Shown: positions 40,726 through 50,021 of the stretch, piece after piece
Layout of the letters: each line of letters starts with the position of its first letter
How positions within the stretch are numbered: position 1 is the first letter of the stretch
Origin: Blattabacterium cuenoti
GTDB lineage: Bacteria; Bacteroidota; Bacteroidia; Flavobacteriales; Blattabacteriaceae
Reading direction: 5' to 3'
Length of the DNA stretch: 64,000 nt
NCBI RefSeq assembly: GCF_014252275.1
Contig: NZ_CP059214.1
Span: 403,637 to 467,636, forward strand
Notes under the pieces: generated by a model
What the model was told of the DNA's origin: nothing
Seen by the model: only the letters and a program-made list of their open reading frames with translations
Database searches by the model: none
Position numbers and translations under genes: made by a program

Positions 40726-41736
40726 TTATTTATTATAAATATAAATTAATTGATGTTTTTTGTTATTAAAAACTGTTTTATGAAATATTTTTTTTTGTAT
40801 GTCAGGTATTCTTAATCCATTTCCTATAAAAACTTTATGCAATAAAATTCTACATTCATTCCATATATTTTTTTTTAAAAAAATTTTTAACATTTTTAAT
40901 CCAACTTCAACAAGTAACGATTGTACTTTGTTTCGATATAAAAAACGTAAAATATTTTTAATGTTATTAGTCTCATGAGAGAATAAAAAAAAATTACCAA
41001 TTTTTGGGTATATATTTTTTAATTGTTTTTTGTTTTTATAATAATATTTAGCAATAGTGAAGATCCTATATTTAATTTTATCAGAATCAATTTTTAAATT
41101 TTCTTTATTATAATAATTCATTAATACCTTATATTCTAATAAACATCCATGTTCTTCATATTTCCATTTTTTATGAAATATTTTATTATAATAGTGATTA
41201 TTATTTATTATAAAACCATCTAAACTTTGATTCCATTTTAAAATAATATAAGGACGTAATTTTTTTCGAAAAAGAAAAAATCGTCGGTTTAAAAAAAAAC
41301 ATTGTTTTTTTAAACAATTTTCTAAGACTAGAATTCCATTTTTTCTTAAAGATTTTATCCATAGACCTTTTTCTTTAAGAAGGTAATTTTTCATCCCTAT
41401 TACAACTGTATGAATTTGATGTTTTATAATTAAATCAATGCATGATTGATAAGAAAGAATGGGTTCCATTGTTATATACAATGTCGAAGATAAAAGAATT
41501 TTTTTCTTTTCTATTTCATTATTTATCCTCTTTTTTAAAGAAAAGAACATTTCATTATGATTTTTGTTACAATACCAATCTTCTAATATTACTTTTCCTT
41601 TTTTTTCTATTACGTATCCAACTAATGGATAAAAATGATCCATTAAAAAAAAACCATTATAAGCTAATTGAATAGCTCTTCTCATGAAAACTTCATTAAT
41701 CACATTTATGTTTTTTAAGAATTCCATATTTTCCAA
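40726..41736 (-). CDS. ribD: degenerate RibD-like riboflavin biosynthesis protein
   Basis: The two-domain order matches RibD (pyrimidine deaminase then reductase), which makes 5-amino-6-ribitylamino-uracil phosphate. It aligns along MRRAIQLAYNG, PLVGYVIEKKGKVI, TLYITMEP, CIDLII, VVIGMKN, RFFLFRKKLRPYIILKW and QSLDGFI. Several catalytic features are damaged. The zinc motif HAE is HNE; the EPC-x-GRTPPC zinc loop is shortened to EPILSYQSC with the first Cys replaced by Ile. The reductase NADPH-site signature (LVGxxTxxxDxP) has no counterpart where it should follow DGFI. The frame is intact over 336 residues, so this is an open but probably inactive, or functionally narrowed, RibD. It overlaps aroE by 22 bases. 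Confidence 0.75.
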   Translation of the reverse strand: MENMEFLKNINVINEVFMRRAIQLAYNGFFLMDHFYPLVGYVIEKKGKVILEDWYCNKNHNEMFFSLKKRINNEIEKKKILLSSTLYITMEPILSYQSCIDLIIKHQIHTVVIGMKNYLLKEKGLWIKSLRKNGILVLENCLKKQCFFLNRRFFLFRKKLRPYIILKWNQSLDGFIINNNHYYNKIFHKKWKYEEHGCLLEYKVLMNYYNKENLKIDSDKIKYRIFTIAKYYYKNKKQLKNIYPKIGNFFLFSHETNNIKNILRFLYRNKVQSLLVEVGLKMLKIFLKKNIWNECRILLHKVFIGNGLRIPDIQKKIFHKTVFNNKKHQLIYIYNK

Positions 41737-42482
41737 GATTCTTCTGCTTGAAGATGAAGCATTTCTAATCCATTTTTAATAATTGATCCATATTCTTCTC
41801 CTCTTTTCAGGAAAAGAGATTTTTCAGGATTATAAACCAAATCATAAAGAATATGTTCTTGAGAAATATATTGATAAGGTAAAGGAGGACAAGTATGAAT
41901 ATTTGGAAATGTCCCTATTGGTGTACAGTTAATAATGATTTGAAACTCTTGTATAATCTCTTTTCCGACATCTTTGTAAGATATAATTGTTTTCCCGATT
42001 TTTTTTCGAGATACATACAAATATGGTATATTCATTTTTTCTAGTACAAAAACAATAGTTTTTGAAGCACCACCCGTTCCTAATACCAATGCTTTCAAAT
42101 TTTTTTTGAAAATTTTTTTTAAAATATTTTTTAAAGAAATTTCAAATCCTGTGATATCTGTATTAAATCCAATTTTTTGTTTTTTATGAATTTTGATAAC
42201 ATTAATAGAACCGATGGATTTTGCTAATGAATCTATTTGATTTAAAAAAGGAATAATCTTAATCTTATAAGGAATAGTTACATTACATCCTTTTACATTG
42301 GAATTTTGAAATATTTTATGTACTTCTTCTATCTTTGGAATATCGTAAATTTCATAAGTAGTATTATGAATAGATTCATCTTTAAATTTTTTTAAAAAAA
42401 AATTTTTTGAAAAAGAATAATTAATATTTCTACCAATTAATCCAAAAATAGATATATCTTGATTTTTGATGTTATTTAACAT
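41715..42482 (-). CDS. aroE: shikimate dehydrogenase
   Basis: Reduces 3-dehydroshikimate to shikimate with NADPH. The substrate-binding Ser pair is in GRNINYSFSKNFF, the catalytic Lys in NVTIPYKIKI, the NADP loop in VLGTGGASKTIVFVLE, and NCTPIGTFPN and GLEMLHLQAEESWKIW close the protein. At 255 residues it is a short but complete form. Its product feeds the pathway completed by aroC at the left edge. It starts eight bases after rpsU and overlaps the following ribD. Confidence 0.95.
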   Translation of the reverse strand: MLNNIKNQDISIFGLIGRNINYSFSKNFFLKKFKDESIHNTTYEIYDIPKIEEVHKIFQNSNVKGCNVTIPYKIKIIPFLNQIDSLAKSIGSINVIKIHKKQKIGFNTDITGFEISLKNILKKIFKKNLKALVLGTGGASKTIVFVLEKMNIPYLYVSRKKIGKTIISYKDVGKEIIQEFQIIINCTPIGTFPNIHTCPPLPYQYISQEHILYDLVYNPEKSLFLKRGEEYGSIIKNGLEMLHLQAEESWKIWNS

Positions 42483-42489
42483 TATAAAT

Positions 42490-42687
42490 CTATCCTTCTT
42501 TTTTTAATCTTATACGTTGTCTATGTCTTGCTCTTAATATTTCATTTCTTCTCCATTCTGATGGTTTTACATATTGCTGTCTTTCTCTAAATTCTTTTAA
42601 AACACGAGTTTTTTCAAACTTTTTTTTATTTTTTTTTAAGGCTTTATCAATAGATTCGCCTTCTCTTACTGTCGTGATTAGAACCAT
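42490..42687 (-). CDS. rpsU: 30S ribosomal protein S21
   Basis: Small basic protein near the anti-Shine-Dalgarno end of 16S rRNA. The 65 residues contain VREGESIDKALKKNKKKFEK, VLKEFRERQQYVKPSEWRR and a basic C-terminus. It lies between tRNA-Val (upstream on the same strand, 27 bases) and aroE. Bacteroidota S21 helps hide the anti-Shine-Dalgarno sequence, which fits the lack of such sites in this window. Confidence 0.95.
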   Translation of the reverse strand: MVLITTVREGESIDKALKKNKKKFEKTRVLKEFRERQQYVKPSEWRRNEILRARHRQRIRLKKEG

Positions 42688-42714
42688 AATAACTTTTGAT
42701 AATGATTTTTTTTG

Positions 42715-42789
42715 TGGACACTATCGGATTTGAACCGACGACCTCTACCCTGTCAAAGTAGCGCTCTAAACCAACTGAGCTAAATGTCC
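42715..42789 (-). tRNA. tRNA-Val (anticodon GAC)
   Basis: A 75-nt minus-strand cloverleaf: acceptor GGACATT/AGTGTCC (one U-G pair), D-stem GCTC/GAGC, anticodon stem CTACT/GGTAG around loop TTGACAG (anticodon GAC), T-arm with GGTTCAAATCC, discriminator A. A second valine isoacceptor besides the UAC tRNA at 2.1 kb; reading GAC as Val rather than an offset GUC (Asp) rests on placing the seven-base loop between the five-pair stem. Confidence 0.85.
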
Positions 42790-42859
42790 TTTTGAAACCT
42801 TTAAATTTTTACATTATTTATTCCACGAAATTAAGTATTTTTTATCAAAATATTAATAA

Positions 42860-44932
42860 ATGTGCGTCAATAATATTTTAAAAAAATCGATCAAACATGT
42901 ACAAGGATTAAGTAAAAAAAAAGTTCATTTACTTAATTCAGAACTAAATATTTATACATATGAAGATTTTCTTCTTTTTTATCCGAAAACATATATTTAT
43001 ACACCAATAAAAAATATATCAGAATTAGAACAAAAAAAAAATCAAAATTGTATTGTACAAATAATAGGAACAATCGAAAAAATACGAGAGATTTCATATC
43101 AAAATAAACCAGGAAAAATAATGGTTGTTTCTTTCAAAGACGATACTGGATCGATTGAACTGATATGGTTTTATAAATATCATTTTTTACGAATTTTAAA
43201 AAAAAATTATAAATATTTAGTTTCTGGAAGAACTAATTTTTTTCAAGAAAAAATTCAAATTATACATCCTAATATTAAGGAATTAAGAATTTGCAAAAAC
43301 ATTTTATTCATACATCCTATTTATCGTATATCTAAAAAATTAGAAGAAAATGGAATTAATAATTCGATGATAATAAATGTATTATCAAATATTATAAAAG
43401 AATTCAAAAAAAATTCTATAGAAGATTTTTTTTTTCAGGAATTCCTGAAAAAAAAAATAATGCCAAGAAATCAAGCTTTAGTTCAAATTCATTTTCCTAA
43501 ATCTTTCCAAGATTTATTTAAAGCAAAATATTCATTAAAATTTGAAGAAATTTTCTTGATAAAATTATTCTTTTTATACGAAAAAAAAAAAATATGTAGT
43601 AAACCTATTTATAAATTTGGAAAAAAATTTTATCATTTTTACAAATACTTCTTACCTTTTAATTTAACTCATGATCAAAAAAAAGCTTTTAAAGAAATAT
43701 TAAATGATTTAAAAAAGCCTATTCAAATGAATAGGTTATTACAAGGAGAAGTAGGTAGTGGAAAAACCATCGTAGCTATGTTATCCATGTTGATTGCATT
43801 AGATAATGGATTTCAATCATGTTTCATGGTTCCTACTGAAATTTTAGCAATTCAACATTATCACTACGTAAAAAAAATGTTTTCAAAAATTGATGTTAAA
43901 ATTGCTTTATTAACAAGTTCTATTTCGAAACCTTTAAAAAAACAAATTTACCATAATATTGTTAAAGGAACAGTAAATATTGTAATAGGAACTCATGCAT
44001 TAATACAAAAAAAAGTAAGCTTTCATAATCTAGGCTTAGCGATAATAGATGAACAACATCGTTTTGGAGTTGAACAAAGAAAAAAGATCTGTAATCATTA
44101 CCGATACCCACCCCATGTTTTAATCATGTCTGCCACTCCTATTCCACGTACACTTGCTCAAGTACTTTATAAAAATTTATATATTTCTATATTAAAAAAA
44201 ATTCCTGATGGAAGAAAACCTGTTCGGACAATTCATATTTTGAATGAAAAACGTGATCAAGCATGGAAAATCATCGAACAACAGATCCTAATAGGAAGAC
44301 AGATTTATATTGTTTATCCCACTATTAACAGATCAAAAAAAAATAAGTATCATCATTTAATGAATGGATACAAAAAAATTAAAGAGAGATTTAAAGATGT
44401 AGAGGTAGGCATTTTACATGGTTCTATGAAAGAGAACGAAAAAGAAATGCAAATGCATCAATTTTGTAATGGAAATACTAAAATTATTAATACAACGACA
44501 ATTATAGAAGTAGGTATTGATATTCCAAATGCAACAGTTATTTTAATAGAAAATGCTAATTGTTTTGGATTATCTCAATTACATCAAATGAGAGGTAGAG
44601 TAGGAAGAGGAAAATCCCAAAGTTATTGTATTCTTATGACTGATAAAAATATGAGTGAAGAAGGATTTTTAAGAATAACAAAAATGTGTAATACTAATAA
44701 TGGATTAAAAATAGCAAAAGAAGATTTGAAATTGAGAGGAAGTGGAGATTTAATAGGAATTAAACAAAGTGGAAAACATTATCTACGAATTACAAATTTT
44801 TGTAAAGATTATAAATTCATCAAAAAAGTGATACAAATAGCTGAAAATTTTTCAAAAAAAAATCCGAATTTTTTTAATGATAAATCAAATTTTCACTATC
44901 AAAAAAAAATCAAAAATTTATTCATAACATGA
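42860..44932 (+). CDS. recG: ATP-dependent DNA helicase RecG
   Basis: Remodels stalled replication forks and Holliday junctions. The N-terminal wedge/OB domain covers about residues 1-240. The helicase core has Walker A GEVGSGKTIVAM, the DEQHRFGVEQR box (DExH), MSATPIPRTL, and the motif VI region MRGRVGRGKSQSYC. The C-terminal segment DLKLRGSGDLIGIKQSG is the RecG hallmark. At 690 residues it is complete. Its stop overlaps the uvrD start by four bases (ATGA), so the two helicases are translationally coupled. Confidence 0.96.
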   Translation: MCVNNILKKSIKHVQGLSKKKVHLLNSELNIYTYEDFLLFYPKTYIYTPIKNISELEQKKNQNCIVQIIGTIEKIREISYQNKPGKIMVVSFKDDTGSIELIWFYKYHFLRILKKNYKYLVSGRTNFFQEKIQIIHPNIKELRICKNILFIHPIYRISKKLEENGINNSMIINVLSNIIKEFKKNSIEDFFFQEFLKKKIMPRNQALVQIHFPKSFQDLFKAKYSLKFEEIFLIKLFFLYEKKKICSKPIYKFGKKFYHFYKYFLPFNLTHDQKKAFKEILNDLKKPIQMNRLLQGEVGSGKTIVAMLSMLIALDNGFQSCFMVPTEILAIQHYHYVKKMFSKIDVKIALLTSSISKPLKKQIYHNIVKGTVNIVIGTHALIQKKVSFHNLGLAIIDEQHRFGVEQRKKICNHYRYPPHVLIMSATPIPRTLAQVLYKNLYISILKKIPDGRKPVRTIHILNEKRDQAWKIIEQQILIGRQIYIVYPTINRSKKNKYHHLMNGYKKIKERFKDVEVGILHGSMKENEKEMQMHQFCNGNTKIINTTTIIEVGIDIPNATVILIENANCFGLSQLHQMRGRVGRGKSQSYCILMTDKNMSEEGFLRITKMCNTNNGLKIAKEDLKLRGSGDLIGIKQSGKHYLRITNFCKDYKFIKKVIQIAENFSKKNPNFFNDKSNFHYQKKIKNLFIT

Positions 44933-47070
44933 ATAAAAATATAAATAATATTCAACAAAAAATTATCGAAACTATTAATGGGCCAATTATAGTTATTGCA
45001 GGTGCAGGATCAGGGAAAACTCGTGTAATTACATATCGAATAGCACATATGATTAAAAATATAAAAATACATCCTAAAAATATACTGGCTTTAACTTTTA
45101 CAAATAAAGCTGCAAAAGAAATGCAAAAAAGAATCTCGTTGATGATTCCTAAAAAAGATTTACAAAAAATAACAATAGGAACCTTTCATGCTATTTTTTC
45201 ATCTATTTTAAGGAAAGAAGCATATCGTTTAGGATTTACATCAGAATATACTATTTATGATCGACAAGATTCTGAAAACGTTATCAAGAAAATATTAAAG
45301 GATATCAACATTGAAACAAAATTAAATGTTAAAGATATAAGAAATAGAATTTCTGAATACAAAAATAATTTATTCTTACCTAGTAAAAAAAATGAGTTTT
45401 TTTCAAAGATATATCAATTATACAATCAACGATGTTTTCATTCTAATTCTTTAGATTTTGATGATATATTACTATATACAAATCAATTATTCTCCTATTT
45501 TCCTAACGTATTAAAAAAATATCAAAATCAATTTCAATATATTCTTGTTGACGAATATCAGGATACAAATCTATCACAAAATTTTATAATAAAAAATTTG
45601 TCTTATCCATCGAACAACCTATTTGTTGTAGGAGATGATGCACAGAGCATTTATTCTTTTCGAGGAGCAAATATTTCAAACATATTAAATTTTCATAATG
45701 AGTATCCTCATGCAAAAATATTTCGATTAGAACAAAACTATCGTTCTACAAATGTTATTGTACAAGCATCAAATGCAATCATTTCATTCAATACAAATCA
45801 AATTATTAAAAATATTTGGACAAGAAATGAAAAAGGAGAAAAAATCAATATATATGGAGCGATTTCTGATATAGAAGAAGCAAAATACATAGCATCTTCT
45901 ATTGTTTCTTTAAAAAAAGAAAAAAGAATGAATTATAAAGATTTTGCAATTCTTTATCGAGTAAATTCACAATCGAAACTGATTGAATATGCATTAAAAG
46001 AAAGAAATATTCCTTACAAAATATATGGAAATATCTCATTTGAAAATCGAAAAGAGACAAGAGATTTATTGTCCTATTTTAGGATTGTGATTAATCCTAA
46101 CGATGAAGAAGCATTATATCGAATTCTTAAAAATCAAATAGGATACAAAAAAACTTTAAATACGTTATTTTCCTTTTTTCAACAAAAAAAAACAGAAAAT
46201 AAAAATATATATAATATTATAAAACATATTGATATATATCATGAATTTAAAAAAATAAAACAAAATACAAGAAATAAATTAAAAAAAATTTTTTTAAATG
46301 TTGAAAAAATACATAAAGAAGTAAATAACAAAGATGCTTATCAAATAGCAAAAAATATAATTGATTTCTTTTGTAACGAAAATCAATTCTATAATAAGAA
46401 AGTGATAGATTTCCAATATTTGATTGAGAATATAAACTATTATGTTAATAATCAAAACAAAATGATTCCTAAAGGAGATCCTAGTTTGTCAGGATTTTTA
46501 CAACATTTTTATCTAAAAGAATATAATGATCAAAATAATTTGATAAATAATAGTAAACATGAAAATAATGAAGTGTCATTAATGACAATTCATTTATCGA
46601 AAGGCCTAGAATTTTCTATTGTATTTATTTCAGGATTAGAAGAAAATTTGTTTCCTTCAAAATCAAATTTGAATGATCCATCAAAAATAGAGGAAGAACG
46701 TCGATTATTCTATGTTGCTTTAACAAGAGCACAAAAAATTGCAAGATTAACTTATGCAAAAAATAGATTTATTTGGGGAAAAAAACGAAAAACTAAACCC
46801 AGTCGTTTCATAAATGAAATAAATAAAAAATTCCTAAAAACAAAAAATATTCCTTCCTTTAAAACAAAATCATTAAAATATTATAAATATCATACATATG
46901 AAAAAAATAACATAAATTTTGAAAAAGGAAATCAAGTATTTCATGAATCCTTTGGATTGGGAATTATTTTAGACATACAAAAAAATCAACAAATTGTTAC
47001 TGTATATTTCAAAAAATTTGGTAAAAAAAAGATCTTATTAAATTTAAATAAATTAAAGATTTATACATAA
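44929..47070 (+). CDS. uvrD: UvrD/PcrA-type superfamily 1 DNA helicase
   Basis: 3'-to-5' helicase for nucleotide excision repair and removal of proteins from DNA. Motif I is AGAGSGKTRVITYRI, Ia is ALTFTNKAAKEMQKR, motif II is LVDEYQDTN, III is VVGDDAQSIYSFRGAN, V is SLMTIHLSKGLEFSIVF and VI is FYVALTRAQK. At 713 residues the C-terminal region is a little short but ends in the Tudor-like GNQVFHESFGLGIIL segment. It overlaps recG by four bases. The gene could equally be called pcrA. Confidence 0.95.
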   Translation: MNKNINNIQQKIIETINGPIIVIAGAGSGKTRVITYRIAHMIKNIKIHPKNILALTFTNKAAKEMQKRISLMIPKKDLQKITIGTFHAIFSSILRKEAYRLGFTSEYTIYDRQDSENVIKKILKDINIETKLNVKDIRNRISEYKNNLFLPSKKNEFFSKIYQLYNQRCFHSNSLDFDDILLYTNQLFSYFPNVLKKYQNQFQYILVDEYQDTNLSQNFIIKNLSYPSNNLFVVGDDAQSIYSFRGANISNILNFHNEYPHAKIFRLEQNYRSTNVIVQASNAIISFNTNQIIKNIWTRNEKGEKINIYGAISDIEEAKYIASSIVSLKKEKRMNYKDFAILYRVNSQSKLIEYALKERNIPYKIYGNISFENRKETRDLLSYFRIVINPNDEEALYRILKNQIGYKKTLNTLFSFFQQKKTENKNIYNIIKHIDIYHEFKKIKQNTRNKLKKIFLNVEKIHKEVNNKDAYQIAKNIIDFFCNENQFYNKKVIDFQYLIENINYYVNNQNKMIPKGDPSLSGFLQHFYLKEYNDQNNLINNSKHENNEVSLMTIHLSKGLEFSIVFISGLEENLFPSKSNLNDPSKIEEERRLFYVALTRAQKIARLTYAKNRFIWGKKRKTKPSRFINEINKKFLKTKNIPSFKTKSLKYYKYHTYEKNNINFEKGNQVFHESFGLGIILDIQKNQQIVTVYFKKFGKKKILLNLNKLKIYT

Positions 47071-47094
47071 TAATAATTGTTCTATAGATTGCCC

Positions 47095-48126
47095 ATGAAT
47101 CATTCCAAAAAAATACAATCAAATTTTTTTTTACAAAAAGTTATTCTTTTTGTATCCATTTTTTTTTTCTTTGTAAAATGGATTGCATGGAAACTAACTT
47201 ATTCACTATCTATTTTTAGTGACGCTATGGAAAGTTTAATTAATGTTATTAGTGGATCTATCGGATTATTCTGTCTTTATATTTCTTCTTTACCAAAAGA
47301 TCAAAATCATCCTTATGGACACGGAAAAATAGAATTTATTTCTACAGCGATAGAGGGAGTTATGATTTTTATAGCAGGAATTATAATTTTTTCTAATACA
47401 TTTACAAAATGGAAAGGATCTATGAATTATAGAGTTTTCTATTCTAAATTAGATCACGGAGTTGTTTTAATGTTAATAACCGCTATCATCAATTATTCTT
47501 TAGGATATTGGGCTTGTAAATTAGGTAAAAAAAATAATAATATTATTCTTGTTGCTAGTGGAAAACATCTTCAAATAGACACTTATTCTACTATTATTAT
47601 TATTATAGGTTTAATCATACTAAATAAAACAAAACATGTATGGATCGATCCATTATTATCCTTAATATTTTCTTCTATCATTTTATACACTGGATTTAAA
47701 CTCATAAGAAATGCAACGGCTGGAATTATGGATGAATCAGATAAAGAATTATTAAACAAACTATCTCTTTATCTGAATCAAAAAAGAAATGTTTATTGGA
47801 TTGATCTACATCATTTAAAAATGATTAAATATGGAAGTGCATTACATATTGATTGTCATTTAACTGTTCCTTGGTATTTTAATATTAAAGAAGCTAATAG
47901 AGAAGTAGAAAATTTGATACAATTAACTAAAAATAAATTTGGATCAAAAGTAGAATTTTCCGTTCATGTAGATGCATGTAAAAATCATCATTGTACATTT
48001 TGTTTTCATGATTCTTGTAAAATGAGAAAAAATTTTTTTCATAAAAAAATTTTATGGACATTGAATGTCGTATCATATAAAAACAATGAAACTAAGAAAC
48101 TATCACATATAAAAAACACAGAATAA
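47095..48126 (+). CDS. cation diffusion facilitator family transporter
   Basis: Inner-membrane divalent-cation/proton antiporter, probably for zinc, iron or manganese. Six hydrophobic segments are visible. The metal-site motif on helix 2 is SDAMES (family HDxxxD) and on the loop side DQNHPYGHGKIEF; helix 5 carries the second DTYST-type site (QIDTYSTIII). The cytosolic domain follows from about residue 210, with HHLKMIKYGSALHIDCHL. A Cys/His-rich tail (CKNHHCTFCFHDSCKM) may bind metal. I chose ATG 47095 rather than TTG 47077. It is one base from the DUF4290 start. The exact metal cannot be told from sequence. Confidence 0.9.
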   Translation: MNHSKKIQSNFFLQKVILFVSIFFFFVKWIAWKLTYSLSIFSDAMESLINVISGSIGLFCLYISSLPKDQNHPYGHGKIEFISTAIEGVMIFIAGIIIFSNTFTKWKGSMNYRVFYSKLDHGVVLMLITAIINYSLGYWACKLGKKNNNIILVASGKHLQIDTYSTIIIIIGLIILNKTKHVWIDPLLSLIFSSIILYTGFKLIRNATAGIMDESDKELLNKLSLYLNQKRNVYWIDLHHLKMIKYGSALHIDCHLTVPWYFNIKEANREVENLIQLTKNKFGSKVEFSVHVDACKNHHCTFCFHDSCKMRKNFFHKKILWTLNVVSYKNNETKKLSHIKNTE

Positions 48127-48127
48127 T

Positions 48128-48781
48128 ATGGAATACAATACTAATCGTTTGAAATTAATTATCCCAGAATATGGGAGAAATATTCATAAAATGATATCTT
48201 ACGCCATAAAAATAAAAGATCGTGATAAAAGAAATCGTTGTGCACTGGGAATTATCAAATTAATGACAGATTTTGTTTTAAATCATAGACTAAGAAAATC
48301 TATTCCTTTTTTTCAACAAAAACTTTGGAATCAATTAATGATTATGTCTCAACATAAATTAGATATTGATCTTCCTTTTCCTAAAAAGGAGTCAGAAAAA
48401 TTTAAATCTTTTGAAAAAAAAATTACATATCCCGAATCACTAAATAATTTTCGACATTATGGAAAAATCATAAGAAATATGATTCATGTGGCTATTCAAT
48501 GTAAAGATAGAAAAAAAAAAGAAGGATTGTTTTATGCAATAGCTAATACAATGAAAAAAAATTATTTAAGATGGAATAAAAGTCTAGTCGAAGATGATAC
48601 TATTTTTAATGATTTAAAAAAACTTTCTAAGGGGAAAATATGTTTAAAATATAACGGAAAAAAGCCTTATCCATTATTACAATACTCAAAAATTAAAAAA
48701 TATAGAAATGATGGGGATATTCAAAATCAAAGGAGGGATTCCTTTAAAAGGGGTCATTTTTCCTCAAGGAGCAAAAAATGA
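48128..48781 (+). CDS. DUF4290 family protein
   Basis: A Bacteroidota-restricted protein of unknown function, recognised by its start (EYNTNRLKLIIPEYGRNIHK) and the repeated helical segment with GRNI/GKIIRNM. It is 217 residues, helical, with a basic tail. The two halves (about residues 15-70 and 105-155) resemble each other around the GRNIHKMISYAIKIKD and GKIIRNMIHVAIQCKD motifs, suggesting an internal duplication. Its last 74 bases overlap the start of murA. The same pairing with murA is common in flavobacteria, which hints at a role with the cell envelope, but that is inference. Confidence 0.9.
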   Translation: MEYNTNRLKLIIPEYGRNIHKMISYAIKIKDRDKRNRCALGIIKLMTDFVLNHRLRKSIPFFQQKLWNQLMIMSQHKLDIDLPFPKKESEKFKSFEKKITYPESLNNFRHYGKIIRNMIHVAIQCKDRKKKEGLFYAIANTMKKNYLRWNKSLVEDDTIFNDLKKLSKGKICLKYNGKKPYPLLQYSKIKKYRNDGDIQNQRRDSFKRGHFSSRSKK

Positions 48782-50021
48782 ATCATTACAAATATTATGT
48801 GCTACACTATTAACTTCAGAAGAAGTAAGAATTAAGAATATTCCACAAATAGGAGATGTTAAATGTATTATTCAAATTTTGAAACATTTAGGAGTTATCA
48901 TAAAAAAAAATGGAATTAAAGATTATACTTTTCATGCAAAAAATATAGAAATAGAATCTCTTAATGAAAAGCCATTTCAAAAAAAAATTCAATCTATAAG
49001 AGGATCTATTATGCTTGCTGGACCTCTTCTTACAAGGTTAGGAGCAGTATGTATTCCTACTCCTGGAGGAGATCGAATAGGTAGAAGACGTTTAGATGCT
49101 CATTTAAACGGATTACAATTATTGGGATGTAACATCCATTACAATAATAAACATAAATGTTTTTATTTATATTCGAAAAAAAGATTAAGTGGAACATATA
49201 TTTTAATGGAAGAAGCTTCCATCACGGGTACAGCAAATGTAATTATGGCATCGACTCTTGCGAAAGGAAAAACAATTATTTATAATGCTGCATGTGAACC
49301 TTATATACAACAGTTATGTAAAATGTTGAATAAAATGGGTGCAAAAATAAAAGGAATAGGGTCGAATTTATTAGAAATTATTGGGGTTAAAAACTTAAAT
49401 GGATGCGTCCATACTATATTACCCGATATGGTAGAAATAGGAAGTTGGATTGGTTTATCGGCTGTTACTTGTTCTGAAATACGAATAAAAAATGTTAGTT
49501 GGAAAAACTTAGGAATCATTCCATGTACATTTCAAAAAATGGGAATAAAAATAATTAAAGAAAAAGATGATATTTTTATTCCATTGCAAGAATCTTATAA
49601 AATTTCTAGATCATTTAATAATACTATATTAACCATCTCAGATGCTCCATGGCCTGGATTTACACCAGATTTATTAAGTGTACTCATTGTTGTTGCAACA
49701 CAAGCAGAAGGAAGTGTATTAATTCATCAAAAAATGTTTGAAAGTCGTTTATTTTTTGTAGATAAATTAATTGAAATGGGTTCTCAAATTATATTATGTG
49801 ACCCTCATAGGGCTACTGTTATTGGATTAAATCATAAGTCTTTTTTACAAGGATCTATTTTAAACTCTCCAGATATTAGAGCAGGAATTTCTCTTCTTAT
49901 TGCAGCTCTTTCTGCAAAAGGTACAAGTATTATAAAAAATATCGAACAAATCGATAGAGGTTACGAAAATATAGATGAACGATTACGATCGATAGGTGCA
50001 AATATTGTAAGAATAGAATAA
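48708..50021 (+). CDS. murA: UDP-N-acetylglucosamine 1-carboxyvinyltransferase
   Basis: First committed step of peptidoglycan synthesis, transferring enolpyruvyl from PEP to UDP-GlcNAc. The substrate-binding Lys-Asn pair is in PQGAKNESLQI, and the active-site loop is TPGGDRIGRRRLDAH. The residue that is Cys in most MurA enzymes is Asp here, the known form with natural resistance to fosfomycin. The DAPWPGFTPDLLS and C-terminal DIRAGISLLIAAL segments are intact. At 437 residues it is full length. The ATG at 48708 or 48711 (MGIFKIKGG) starts within DUF4290. Confidence 0.96.
   Translation: MMGIFKIKGGIPLKGVIFPQGAKNESLQILCATLLTSEEVRIKNIPQIGDVKCIIQILKHLGVIIKKNGIKDYTFHAKNIEIESLNEKPFQKKIQSIRGSIMLAGPLLTRLGAVCIPTPGGDRIGRRRLDAHLNGLQLLGCNIHYNNKHKCFYLYSKKRLSGTYILMEEASITGTANVIMASTLAKGKTIIYNAACEPYIQQLCKMLNKMGAKIKGIGSNLLEIIGVKNLNGCVHTILPDMVEIGSWIGLSAVTCSEIRIKNVSWKNLGIIPCTFQKMGIKIIKEKDDIFIPLQESYKISRSFNNTILTISDAPWPGFTPDLLSVLIVVATQAEGSVLIHQKMFESRLFFVDKLIEMGSQIILCDPHRATVIGLNHKSFLQGSILNSPDIRAGISLLIAALSAKGTSIIKNIEQIDRGYENIDERLRSIGANIVRIE

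Noticed and set aside
42715-42789. Reading this tRNA as Asp (GUC)
   Set aside because: Shifting the loop by one base to centre GTC would break the five-pair stem; the best fold centres GAC (Val).
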